This document shows, piece after piece, positions 12,869 through 23,840 of a stretch of DNA of 64,000 bases (positions within the stretch are counted from its first letter, which is position 1; each line of letters starts with the position of its first letter). The notes beneath the pieces were generated by a model. It made no database searches, was not told where the DNA came from, and was given only the letters and a program-made list of their open reading frames with translations. Source of the stretch: Purshia tridentata. Its lineage: Eukaryota; Streptophyta; Magnoliopsida; Rosales; Rosaceae. Position numbers and translations under genes: made by a program. Location of the stretch: NCBI GenBank assembly GCA_003254885.1, contig QANT01004569.1:1-64000 (forward strand), written 5' to 3'.

Positions 12869-15429
12869 ATGGGGGCACTCTTACACTCCTTCTCTGTAGC
12901 TCTTCTCACTCCAAAGGCTCTAAAACTGGCCACTGGAAATGGCTCCTCTCGGAACCAAAAGCCATGCTTGGAATTCGCAAATGGGTACTCTTCGTTTTCT
13001 TCTCGTAGACCATTTACCACTCAGAAGCTCTCTGTTGGACTCAGACGGTCAGTGATTGTTGGTGCAAAGAAGAACAGTAACAAGGAGAAAAAGAAGGAAG
13101 ACAACCATAGCTTTGTGTCGAAACCAGATGAGGCCACTGGGCCTTTCCCTGAAGCTGTGCTGCTTAAAGAGGTGACCTTTAAATTTTGACCCAACTCCAT
13201 GTTAATCTTCTTTTCTTTTTCTTCATTTAATATTATGATTGCTTTTTATTTTCTGTTATGGTCTTTTCTCTGTGCTATTTTTGGTTTCTGAAACATAAAG
13301 AAAGTTTAGAGCAAGCCCTCTACATTTCAGCCTGCAGCAGTAGAATGCTCGTATTGTTTATCTGCGATGAAACTAAGTAAATTGTGGTTTCAGATACATT
13401 TAAATTATGGGTAGCTTTTTTGTTCTGTATGTTTGGGACTTTAGTGTTCCACTATTCAAGTATGAACCTTGGGTTCACACTTCAAAGAGATTTTCTTTTT
13501 TTTTTCTTGAAAAACTAAATGAAGGTGGATAAGATAAGGTTTGAGTGGCTTAATTTGCATACAGTATTGCAGTGACGAATCTAATTGTGATTGATTTTGA
13601 GATGAGATTATTTTATGAATTCCAGAAGAGAGTTCAGGAAGATGGTATGCTTCTCCCTGAGTTTGCTGACGCAGATGAAGGTGAGTGGTTCTGATTCAAA
13701 TGTGTTGTAGTTGATTGCTACCTTTTAAATTTGCGTCCTTAAATGCCTTTATGTCGAAGAAGGATTTTGGCCAAATGAGAATTTCAGTTAAAATTTTATT
13801 TCTTCACTATGCAGAGAAGGTCTATGAATTTCTGAAGCTTCAGCTGCAAAGCGATTTGAATGAGGAACGAAGTAAGTGTGCTTCATGCTCATTCTTCTTG
13901 CTAGTAGGATTATCTTTTGGTTTCTTAGATGGCAGGATAATGCAGTCCATGCGTGTGCACATACACACAATACATCCATTTCTTGAGATTGAATTCAACT
14001 TAAAGATTACTATGACCTTGTGTAATTTTTGAGATGCAATTTGCTTAGCTTGTAATTTTTGAGAAACGTTGTCAGTTCTTAACTGTTTGATCTACTTTTT
14101 GTTAAGGCCTGATGTTTCTTATGACTCACACTTTTCTCTTGTTACAGTGCGCCACTATGAGGTGGTTTATCTGATTCATGAGAAGCACGTGGAAGAAGTT
14201 GGGAGTGTCAAGGAGAAAATTGAAGGTTAACATACCTTTCCAACTCTGTTAGTACTGTCCACATATTTACTGAACCATAAGATAAGAATTTTCTATGAAT
14301 ATTGATGTTTTTGAAAACTTTTCATTTTGGCATGCTTCTTTGGTCTTCTATACTATCTTGTACTATGATGAAGAGACACTTGAAACAGTGGTGGAGTTGG
14401 AGTTGAAAAGAATGGTAAAGTATTCTGATGTCCGAATGTTCTGAAGTGTTGATGGTGTGCCCGTTGATCTCTGGAGGGTGTTACATTTAGCTTGCATTTC
14501 TTGAATGGGCAATATGTTACTGGTGGTACTACGTGTTTTGTTTCTTATTGCCCAACACTTCGTAATGTATTTCTTTCAAGACGTCGTTTTTTTATCACAA
14601 CTTTAAAATGATAGTCCATAGGGTGAGCAGACAATGTGTACCTTTGGGAAAGAATGTCAGCAGTGGTCCTTGATGTAATCTTTAGTAGTTTTACTTTAGG
14701 TGTCATATTTGAAGGATTTTGAAAAAGAAAGGCTTTTCGTGAACTTGGATGGATTTCTTTCTTTTGGATGCTTAAAATTTCTTTATTCAATTAACATAGC
14801 AAGCAGCTTGTGGTTGCTCCCTACTAAATCTCCTCAACGTACAAGTGACATGACATTGCTTAGAGTGAAAATTCATATAGGAACTGGCTATCATTCTATT
14901 GATGCATGCATATTTATCAGAATTCTTGTAGATGGATTCTCTTTGAGTTGCAGTTGAAATTTGCCCTAACATTTTACTGATATTTATCTATGAACTACTT
15001 GTTGCAGATTTTCTAAGGGAGAAGAAAGCCAGGATATGGAGGCTGAACGATTGGGGCATGCGAAGACTAGCATACAAGATACAGAAAGCCAAGAATGCCT
15101 ACTACATTTTGATGAACTTTGAGGTGGAAGCCAAATGGATAAATGATTTTAAGAGCATGTTGGACAAGGATGAAAGAGTGATTCGCCATCTTGTGATGAA
15201 GAGGGACGAGGCAATCTCAGAAGACTGTCCTCCTCCTCCCGAGTTTCACATGCTGAATGCGGGTACAGATGATGATGAAGAGGAGGATGATGATATTGAT
15301 TACGATGATGATGAGGACTGGGATGGGGATGACTTTGAAGATCAAGATGGGATTATTACTGTTAACGCGGATAATGATGATATAGAGGATAGGAAAATAT
15401 TACAACAACTAGGAAAAACGGGGGAATGA
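12869..15429 (+). CDS. Plastid ribosomal S6-like protein (bS6c / RFC3 family), 304 aa
   Basis: Five coding exons: 12869-13171, 13626-13680, 13815-13871, 14148-14225 and 15008-15429. All phases close to one frame of 304 residues. The N terminus (MGALLHSFSVALLTPK, Ser/Thr/Arg-rich, few acidic residues) looks like a chloroplast transit peptide. The S6 fold follows: RHYEVVYLIHEKHVEEV, WGMRRLAYKIQKAKNAYYIL, then FKSMLDKDERVIRHLVMKR. These are the usual S6 landmarks: the first beta strand, the R.LAY.I...YYI block, and the second helix with its end strand. bS6 binds 16S rRNA with bS18 in the small subunit. A long Asp/Glu-rich tail (about residues 245-280, then GIITVNADNDD) is absent from plain bS6c of about 200 aa. 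This makes RFC3-like (Arabidopsis At3g17170, about 314 aa) the better match. Which paralogue it is remains uncertain. Confidence 0.85.
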
Positions 15430-15466
15430 GAAAACTGAGGCGCATTAGTTTTTGTATAAATTTAAC

Positions 15467-15504
15467 GTTTGAATCAATAGATAAGGTTTGAATCAATAGA
15501 TAAG
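15467..15504. repeat. 19-bp tandem duplication
   Basis: The unit gtttgaatcaatagataag occurs twice in a row, just downstream of the bS6c stop codon in the probable 3' UTR. Confidence 0.8.
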
Positions 15505-15563
15505 ATTTTGTTGAAAAATATAATTGCATAGAAGCTGACCCATTTTAGAGACAGACAGCCATA

Positions 15564-16487
15564 GCTTAGAGTGGTTATATTTTTACCCCCTTATTTTATT
15601 TTCTCACCCATATTTTAATAAAATTGATAATGAAAATTTTATCTTTTTGTAAAATGACTTTTAAGTACTTGACTAAAAAAAATAAAAAAATGAATCTATT
15701 ATACCTACCCACCTTCTTACAATGACTTAAACTTCATATATAAATTTTAGAAGCTTTTTCTCTTTTTTTCGTATCATTAATCCTTTAATTATTGAACATA
15801 TATATAACTATACAAATTAATAAGAACAATTGTAAGATAGATAAAGTGAAACCTACAAACAATCAAACCAAATTTATAGGCATATGTTATTGGCATAAAG
15901 AAGTCAAATCAAAACTATATATGAAAATGTCCAAGGCAGACAAACGGACTTTTGCATCCCCATAATCTTCTTCCTATAAATATAAAGGGAAGATGCTGCA
16001 CTTTGAATAATGATCTTGATCACATTGACAATTGTGGAAAAATAAACTTATATTATATCCATCTTATAATTCATCGCTATACTTCAAATTAAATCTCTGA
16101 AATCAATACTCAATTTCTAAATCAAAAGAAACATTAAAATATAATGAATTCTTGATTTAAAATTATAAAAAAAATTAAAAATTAGGTTATAGAATAATCA
16201 TATCTTTTCGTAGATGTATAGGTATCAACCAAATAGTATAATTGATTTTAAGTTTTGGTGAAGAACTAAGGTTTATAAAAGAAAGATTATAAAAAAAGAT
16301 GGGTGGGTGGAATGATAGTTAAGGGGTGGCAAAAGTGTTTAATGAGTGAGTGTTTGAGTTAGTATATCAAAGGGTATTGTAGGAATAATGGTAGGTAGGA
16401 AGAGTATTTTTATATTTTTAATTGGGGTGTAAAAATAAGGTGGATGGGGGAATAGGACATGGGGGTGGAAATAGAAGCACTCATAGC
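15564..16487. mobile_element. Degenerate MITE-like element, about 924 bp
   Basis: The left end (gcttagagtggttata, then tttttaccccctt) matches the reverse complement of the right end (gctatgagtgcttcta, then tttccacccccat) at most positions. Partial mirror similarity continues inward (acctacccacc near 15704; its inverse near 16300). There is no ORF and I see no clear target duplication. It is probably an old non-autonomous TIR element; the family and exact ends are uncertain. Confidence 0.45.
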
Positions 16488-17690
16488 ATTATTGACCGCT
16501 ATATATTAATTTGTTTTTAACATCTTAACATCCGATTTTAAGTTTTAAATTTATAAACGTAAATTATATGCATTGATTAACCACATAAGAATGACATGTG
16601 ATATATATATACAAACACTTTGTTATAATATATCTAGAGTAGTTTGAAATGGAAAAGTTTATAAATATAGATTCAATAATCTATTCTTATCATATTTTTA
16701 TATTATATTTGTTTTACCATCTTACGTGTTATTATTGTACTGGCAGGGTATTTCCTTATTTTTAAGGTTTTTATTTTTATTTTTTTAGTGTCTAATATAT
16801 GAATATCATGTAGATTGCCACATAAAATAATATAAAATTATAGTATAAAAATGTGGTAAGTGTAGCATTGTTGATATAGATTACATGCACTGATTCACCA
16901 CGCCACGCATCAAAATGACATATGATATGTCCAATCCACGTAATTTATATTCATTAGTATTTGTGATGTAGGCAACCCATCTTGCAGACCAAAATAGTCT
17001 GTAAAAGATAAGCCATAAATTTAGATGTTAACAAAAGTCAAAATTTATAAATGTAAAAGTCAGAATGACATGTAATATACCAAATACATTGTTACTAATT
17101 TCTTTGGATCAATTCTAGAATTGTATCTGGAAGAAAGGCCATATAACTTTAGTCACCGTTTCAATGCATTTACAAGGATAGTATAAGGAATATAAAATGA
17201 AGATAAAGATGACGCAAAAATCAAATCTCATTGATGAGGATAAGCTCAATAACCTCATTAAGAGATTGTGAAATTAGTAACAATAACAATATTAATCCAA
17301 AGAAATGAGCAACAATGTATTTGGATTCATACAAGTCCACATTCAATATATAATTATAAATCATTATCTGAAAATCCAATTATAGCAAACTTTCCAAATG
17401 GGTTACTACTTTTGGTATCTTTTCAATTACTCCCCGATCATCAGCCACCTACCATATATGCATGCAAAGACAAACGTCCTTTGAGGACACAAGCAATTAA
17501 AGCAATATGTCATCCTATATATCCTCCTTTTCCAAATTTTAATAGCTCAATCTTATGATAAATGAAATGAAAAAATAAAAAATAGTAACTGCTGAGAATC
17601 TAGTCCCAGCTGGCAATTCCAAGGTTTGACTGAGTATCCTCCTTCTGCCATCTATCATTTAAACTCATGCATGAATTCATGAGCCAAAGG
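16488..17690. other. AT-rich intergenic DNA upstream of desiccation gene
   Basis: Very AT-rich. The ORF at 17268-17558 has no protein character. No gene is supported. Confidence 0.5.
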
Positions 17691-17700
17691 CTATATATAT
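17690..17700 (+). promoter_or_regulatory. TATA box of the PCC13-62-like gene
   Basis: The run gctatatatat ends at 17700, 62 bp before the chosen ATG. A start site 25-35 bp downstream would place the in-frame ATG at 17699 outside the mRNA, which supports 17762 as the start codon. Confidence 0.6.
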
Positions 17701-17761
17701 GAGCACACCCTTCAATGAGTCATACATCACTAGCAAAGAAATTAAGCCCAAAAAAACAAAC

Positions 17762-19011
17762 ATGGCACACTTTGCTTATACCCCTACCGCCATTGTTGCT
17801 CTCCTAATCTTGCTCCTCCTTCCACATTCTCATTGTTCTGCGGAGATTTCAGATCATGGGTCCCCACTTCCACAGTCAGATGTTGATCTTTTAGAATTTC
17901 CTCTGAATTTAGAGTATCTGGAAGCTGAGTTCTTTCTGTATAGCTCTTTTGGCTATGGCTTGGACAAATTTGATCCAAACTTAACCATGGGAGGCCCAAC
18001 ACCCATTGGTGCTAGAAAAGCCAATTTGGATCTCTTCACCAGGGATGTCATCAAGCAATTTGCATTGCAAGAAGTTGGACACTTGAGGTTCTTATCTTCT
18101 ACAATTTTTTTCTAATTACATTCTTTGTGTTTGAGTAAATCTGAATAATTGAAAGGTGTTGTAACATGAATTGTATTCTTTGTGCAGGGCCATAAAAAAC
18201 ACAGTAAAAGGGTTCCCAAGGCCATTGTTGGATTTAAGTGCAGCATCATTTGCCAAGCTGTTTGATCTTGCATTTGAGCGTCCATTGAATCCACCTTTCA
18301 ACCCTTATGCCAATGGCTTGAACTTCCTCCTTGCATCATATTGTATTCCTTATGTTGGTCTCACTGGGTATGTAGGAGCAAGCCCCAAACTCCAAGGTGC
18401 CATTGCCAAGAGGGTAAGCTTCAAACACAATATGACAATAATACCCCATAATCACCAACATGACGTGAAAAAATGAATATAGATTTCATGTTATGTTCTG
18501 TTGCTAGACTAAAATATCAAAACCGACATGGTTCTAGATTTAGTCTGATAACATAACATGTCAAACTGTCTGGAATGAAAAAAATTTACTGGTATATAAA
18601 GCTCCTAACATATATGCATTTGGGTTAGTTCAGCTTGTTGCAGGTCTTTTGGGTGTGGAGTCGGGCCAAGATGCAGTGATTCGAGCATTGCTGTATGAGC
18701 ACGCATTTGTGAAAGTGAAACCCTACGGTATAACAGTGGCTGAGTTCACAGATCGCATTTCGGATCTAAGGAATCAGCTAGGACGTGCAGGTGTGAAAGA
18801 TGAAGGCCTTGTGGTTCCAGAATACAGAGGTGCTGAGGGTAAAATCGTTGGCAACGTTCTGGCTGGAGACCAGTACTCAGTGGCATATGAAAGGACCCCA
18901 GAGGAGATACTGAGGATTGTATATGGGGGAGGTGATGAACGTAAACCTGGAGGTTTCTATCCTAAAGGAGCTCATGGTCATATTGCAACTTCTTATTTGA
19001 AAAATGCATAA
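17762..19011 (+). CDS. Desiccation-related protein PCC13-62-like, 309 aa
   Basis: Three exons: 17762-18087, 18188-18413 and 18634-19011. Phases close to 309 residues, close to Craterostigma PCC13-62 (313 aa). It begins with a signal peptide (AIVALLILLLLPHSHCSA). The mature part is a ferritin-like helical bundle: DVDLLEFPLNLEYLEAEFF, QFALQEVGHLR, NFLLASYCIPYVGLTGYVG, LVAGLLGVESGQDAVIRAL. It closes with YGGGDERKPGGFYPKG and IATSYLKNA. The family is induced by drying or ABA in several plants and is secreted or wall-located; its biochemical activity is unknown. The Glu and His residues in the E-A-E and E-V-G-H stretches resemble ferritin-like metal ligands, but metal binding is inference. Exon 3 could use a second AG nine bases later, but LVAGLLGVESG fits the family best. 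Confidence 0.92.
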
Positions 19012-19723
19012 AACTTGAGCAGATGCTAGTTGGGTTGCTGTCTAATTTAGTTTACCTTGTTCAGCAGCGTTTGTTCTTTTTCTAGACAGCAAATAAATGT
19101 TCTTAATGATTTTGTTCAAGGAATTAGTTTTACGTTTAATTTTGTTCGCACCCTTGGATTTATATTCAATCACTCCAATTTAGAAGGGAAAAAAAATTAT
19201 TCAGTCTCTAAGTTTAATGTGTGTACACTAGGAAGACTTAAACTTGTCTAAGATTAACATGAGGACTCCCAAACATTCTTACAAATGTTGCAACTGTGTC
19301 CAGAATATTCTATGCATAACCCAGAACATGATACATACAGAATTGTGCAAACCAGTACATGGATTACAATTTCCAAAGAGAGAAACTATGTAGATTACAT
19401 GAAAAAAGAAAGAAAAGGGTAGTAGTAAACAAGAGCACAAACACAAGTTTTAGGGCAGAACCAGTACTTTCTGCTGCCAGAACCATTTGTACTTCAAGTT
19501 TCCATGGTCTTCAAGGGGCTCAATTGCCCTTACAATGTCATCAACATGAGGACTTTAATGTATATACCATCTTTCTAGGCTAGCCCCGCGCATATGGGTC
19601 AATTGACCATGACAGTGTAAGCAAACAGAAGATCGCTACATTTGCTCAAACTTCCTGTCCCAGATTAGCATTTGTCACAGTTCATCAATGGTTGGGTTAA
19701 TAAGAACACGAAACTCATATTTA
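19012..19723. other. 3' UTR region between convergent genes
   Basis: Lies between the desiccation gene (+) and the PPR gene (-). It probably holds both 3' UTRs. No ORF with protein character. Confidence 0.5.
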
Positions 19724-21726
19724 TTATTCACTACGAAGTATATCGTCCAGTATGCGGATTGGCCCCAAATGGCCTAAACTGTTAAAGAAACACCGCACTA
19801 ACACATTCCATGTTCCAATGTTGGGGCAGATCCCTTCACTTACCATCTTATGAAGATAAACCATAGCTTCATCTAAACCTATGCAATTACAAATCCCCCA
19901 CAGAAGACTGGTATAAGCTATTACATCTGGGTGCCTGGGTGCCACTCCTTTGCTGCACCAATGCCGTTGAAAAGCTGAATAGCAGTCTCTATCCTACCTT
20001 GCTTACAATAGGCATGTATAATTGTGTTATATGTGATGGCATCAGGCTTTGTTCCCCGTACCAGCATGTTGCCGAAAAGCTGCATAGCCTCGTCAGTCAT
20101 TCTAGCATGACAAAAACCATTTAAAATGGTATTGTAAGTTACCATATTCAGTTCCATACCCCTTTCTTCTATCTCCCTAACAAGTCCAAATGCTTCTTCA
20201 AATCTGTTCACCCTGAAGAGGCCATCTAATAGCTCATTATATGTTGTAATGTTAGGCAAACACCCATTTCTCCCCATCTTATCAAGCACCTTGATAGCCC
20301 AATCTACTTTTCCATTATCACATAACCCTTTAATAAATGTGTTAAATGTAACTGTGTTTGGAGGACAGCCTTCAGCTGACATATTTTCTACAAGACGTTG
20401 AGCATTGTTAAACATATAATTCCTGCAAAGAACATCCACCATACAGGTATATGATATGACATTAGGACGGAAACCACGGGTCATCATATTGTTCCAAGTC
20501 TCAGATGCACCAGCAAGGTTACCAGCTTTTGCAAAGCCATCAATAAGAGTGCTATATGTGGTCACATTTGGAAGGCAGCCATTTCTTTCCATCTCATAGA
20601 AAATAGATACAGCTTCACCCATATTCCCATTAAAGCAGAGACCATGTATCAGAGTAGTATATGCAAAAGTATTCGGCTCAAATCCCTCGCGAATCATGCG
20701 CTTCCACAAGTCATGAGCTTCATACACTCTCCCTTCTGAAAAATAACCCTTTATCAAGGAAGTAAAGGTGTGAACGTTGGGGCTACATCCTCTCACAAAC
20801 ATTTGGGCCAAAACTGCAAGAGCAGACTCAATGTTCCTCATATCAGAAAAAGAATTAATAATCGTGGAGTAAGTAATAACATTAGGGTCTATTTCCCTAT
20901 CTACCATCTCAACCAACAATTCCAACGCCTGCTCAATTTTGCACTCTTTGCATACCCCATTTATCAAAGCATTATAAACAGGCACCATTGGTTCAAATCT
21001 ACCTGCAAGCTCCCTTGCTTCTTCTACCTTCCCAAGCCTACACAAAGCAGACACTACAGTCGTATAGCTCACCACGTCTGGAGAACATTCCTTATTCGAC
21101 ATTTCCACAAGCAACTTGCGAGCACCATCCACCCTATCATTCTTACACAATGCCTTCAGAAGAATGTTATACGTATATACATTCGGCTCCATCCCATCTT
21201 TCTTCATATTACTATAAATCGGATTAATCATCTGAAACCTATTCTCACTAAGCAAAGCATCCAAGAGGTGATTGTAAATCTTGACTGTGGGTTTGCACCC
21301 AAATTCTTTTATCCTATAGAACATCTTCAAGGCCTGCTCGGCCAACCCGGCTCGCCTATAAGAGTTTATCACACTTATGAACAAATCCTCAGAGCAGCTA
21401 ATTCCCTCCAGTTTCATTTGGTGCAATAGGTACTGCAAACCATGCATTTCACCTTGGCTCCCAAGCTTCTCAATCATGGCCTGGTATGTTAAAGGGGTGT
21501 GTTTGAAAGCTCTTGAATTGGCAATGGACCTAAAGTAGTCTAAAGCTAAGGCCATGTTGCTCTCATGTTTTAACCTCTGTAACACATCAGACTCTTGGAG
21601 AAGAGCTTGATTCGGTTCCAATTGGGATTTAGGGTGTAAACTGGGAATTGGGTTTGTGTTAAGCGCAAATGGGATTAAAGGTTTGTGAACTTTTAGCAGT
21701 AAGGAGCATCCTTCTTTCAGATACAT
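19724..21726 (-). CDS. Pentatricopeptide repeat protein, C terminus frameshifted
   Basis: Intronless P-class PPR gene. The main frame runs 21726-19921 (601 aa) with about a dozen or more 35-residue repeats of the type VTYNTILNGFCHARMTDEA and PNVITYSTIINSF. It begins MYLKEGCSLLLKVHKP; an organelle-targeting leader is likely but not distinctive. Translation would stop at 19921-19923, in mid repeat, right after HPGTQM. The following PPR sequence (HPDVIAYTSLLWGI to the stop at 19724-19726) continues in another frame. The break is a tandem duplication of 8 bases (19927-19942); with a single copy the repeat reads through as WHPDVIAYTSLL. About 66 residues, nearly two repeats, are lost. Similar in length to Arabidopsis At3g48810 (about 659 aa), an organelle RNA-binding candidate. 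The protein may be a truncated functional form, a young pseudogene, or the product of a sequencing error. Confidence 0.85.
19927..19942. repeat. 8-bp tandem duplication causing a frameshift
   Basis: CTGGGTGC occurs twice in a row on the + strand (19927-19934, 19935-19942). Eight is not a multiple of three, so the PPR reading frame shifts exactly here. Confidence 0.9.
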
Positions 21727-22219
21727 TATAAGAATAAGCTCAAATTCAGCTCATAAAATAAACCAAACTCCAAACCCTGGCTTAAGCAAAGTTCATGAAT
21801 TTGGTAATGGTGAACAAAACAACAACTAAAAGATCAAACCTTTTGTACGGAAACGCTCGCTAACTAATCAAAATCGACGAATTTGAAGCTTTATTAGGGT
21901 TGGTGACAATAGTTCAGGTAGTTCAAGTTCAAGCCCAACTGAACTGAAGAAGAGGAGGACAGAAATGGATTATCATGTTCAGGACAGGGGCATCATTGTC
22001 TTCTCCAAAGTTTGGGTTATATTTTTTAGAACTAAGAAAATTTGAGAGACTAATGTAAATATGATAAAATTTTGGGGCGAATATGAAATTTAACAAAAAG
22101 CTATCGGTGGGTAAGACTCAGACACTCCGACTCAGAACCGAAAACCCAAATTGACAAAAGCAAAGCTCGTTCAGCGAACTCGAAGAAGAACAGGCCTCCG
22201 ATTGCTCCTCATTGTACGG
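21727..22219. promoter_or_regulatory. Shared divergent promoter region, PPR (-) and EMC6 (+)
   Basis: The PPR start codon is at 21726. The EMC6 leader exon probably ends at about 22218 (TTGTACG|GTACGTC). Fewer than 500 bp separate two oppositely oriented transcripts, so the promoters are likely shared or abutting. I see no clear TATA box on either side, as is common for housekeeping genes. Confidence 0.5.
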
Positions 22220-22381
22220 TACGTCTTCCTCAATTTTGTTTTTTGTTTTCCTTGCTTTTGTTTTTGACGAATTTTATGTTATGATATACTCAGCTCCCAA
22301 ATTACAGATCTTGTACTCTCTATATTATACTGAATCTAGAGCATGCGGAACCAGAATTATATTCTTAGAAAGGGACGTGGG

Positions 22382-22423
22382 TTAAATTTTTTCAAGAATT
22401 CATTAAATTTTTTCAAGAATTCA
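22382..22423. repeat. 21-bp tandem duplication
   Basis: Two exact copies of ttaaattttttcaagaattc plus one base, in the EMC6 leader intron. Confidence 0.85.
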
Positions 22424-22514
22424 CAGTAATAATTTGTAGTTTGTGTGATTCTGTTTCTGTTTCCATGTTACTGTTTTGGTGTTGGATGTTTGCGATTAAC
22501 TTCTTTGTAGTCTG

Positions 22515-22590
22515 GTCAATCTACTATGACCATACTAGAAGAACGCAGTTCAGTCAATCTACTATGACCATACTAGAAGAACCCAGTTCA
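22515..22590. repeat. 38-bp tandem duplication
   Basis: Copies at 22515-22552 and 22553-22590 (core gtcaatctactatgaccata) differ at one base near the end (gaacgcag against gaacccag). Located in the EMC6 leader intron. Confidence 0.85.
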
Positions 22591-23094
22591 ATTTCTGCTC
22601 AGTGATAGATATCAAAGTTTCCACATGGATCTTTGCCGAGAAGATGGGCAATATGCAAACTAGTTTAGCTGATTATGTGCTGTTTATATTTTGTCTCGTT
22701 AAGTTAATTCATCATAGATCCGATAGGAGTGTTCTATTTGATTGCAAAAGTTCTTTGAAACCCATTTGAATGAAGTTTCAGATGTTTCATTCCAGTGAGT
22801 TAGGAAATACCAAGGAGTTCCATACATTGTGTTCTGGAAGTTGTGTATATTTGGCTTCCTTTAAAGTTTCACCTGTTTGAGTTCCTATTCTTTTTCACTT
22901 TTACGCTATGGTTTATGTTTGTTCGGACTTTACAGTTTCACCTGTTTGTTTGCCTGTTTGAGTTCCTATTCTTTCTATTGGTTAGTTATTCCAATGACAT
23001 TAGGCTGGTGGATTGTAGAAAATTAAGGGATGGTTCATTTATTTTGTCTTCTTTTCTTCAGAATTTGTTTAGCAGCTCACGGAAAGCAAAAGAT

Positions 23095-23332
23095 ATGGGT
23101 GGAAATAATGACTCAAGTGCATCTGGGAAGAAATCTAGTGAGGCCATGAATGATGTACCAACCCTCAATGCTGAGAGTATGCAAACTAACATGAAAGTTA
23201 TATATTACAGGTTTGTTTTGACAACCTTTTAAGGACATGAATCTGTTCTACTTTACCATGTGTTCTTTATGTGGACTTGTCAAGCCTCAAAGATTGCTTT
23301 CGATGTAGATGCTATTGTCTTTAAGTAGCAAC

Positions 23333-23372
<40 letters not shown>

Positions 23373-23840
23373 AGAAAAAATGTTGGGAGGGATTGTGTCT
23401 CCAGGTATTACTCATGGATGGTTACTATCTGATATCAGGCTAGTTTGACAAAATGACCTTTTGGATTCATCATGATAGTACATGATAAGATGTCACTGCA
23501 AAATATTTAGTAATTTTAGCTAGAAAATGCAAGCTTATAATATTTCTGAAGCTCTATGTTGATACTAAAATATCATATTTTTTCCTTGTGCAGCCGAACA
23601 TTTATGTCTATCATCGGTGGGGTCATTGCTGGAATTTTGGGATTCACAGGCCTTAGTGGGTTTATTTTATATTTTCTTATTATGGCCATCACTTCTGTTG
23701 GACTCATTGCCAAGGCAAAGTTTTCAGTTCATTCATACTTTGATAGCTGGAACCAGATTATACTTGATGGCTTTCTAGGCGGGCTTCTGTCATTTGTGCT
23801 GTTCTGGACATTTGCTTATGACATCGTGCATATATTCTGA
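23095..23840 (+). CDS. EMC6: ER membrane protein complex subunit 6, 120 aa
   Basis: Two coding exons: 23095-23210 and 23594-23840. They are joined at an AG|C serine codon and give 120 residues. A non-coding 5' exon is likely (donor near 22219, acceptor at 23060-23061). The hallmark region NMKVIYYSRTFMSIIGGVIAG is followed by a first hydrophobic pair (GILGFTGLSGFILYFLIMA) and a last hydrophobic segment (GFLGGLLSFVLFWTFAYDIV). This matches EMC6/Rab5-interacting family proteins in length and topology. EMC6 is a core membrane subunit of the ER complex that inserts tail-anchored and multi-pass membrane proteins. It is probably expressed broadly. Arabidopsis At5g49540 is the likely counterpart. Confidence 0.93.
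23336..23369. repeat. (GT)n microsatellite in EMC6 intron
   Basis: An uninterrupted run of about sixteen GT units. Confidence 0.95.

Noticed and set aside
17699-17761. In-frame ATG at 17699 as start of the desiccation protein
   Set aside because: It overlaps the end of the TATA box, so it is probably not transcribed, and the extension would bury the signal peptide.
20770-21429. 219-codon ORF on the + strand
   Set aside because: Antisense shadow of the PPR gene.
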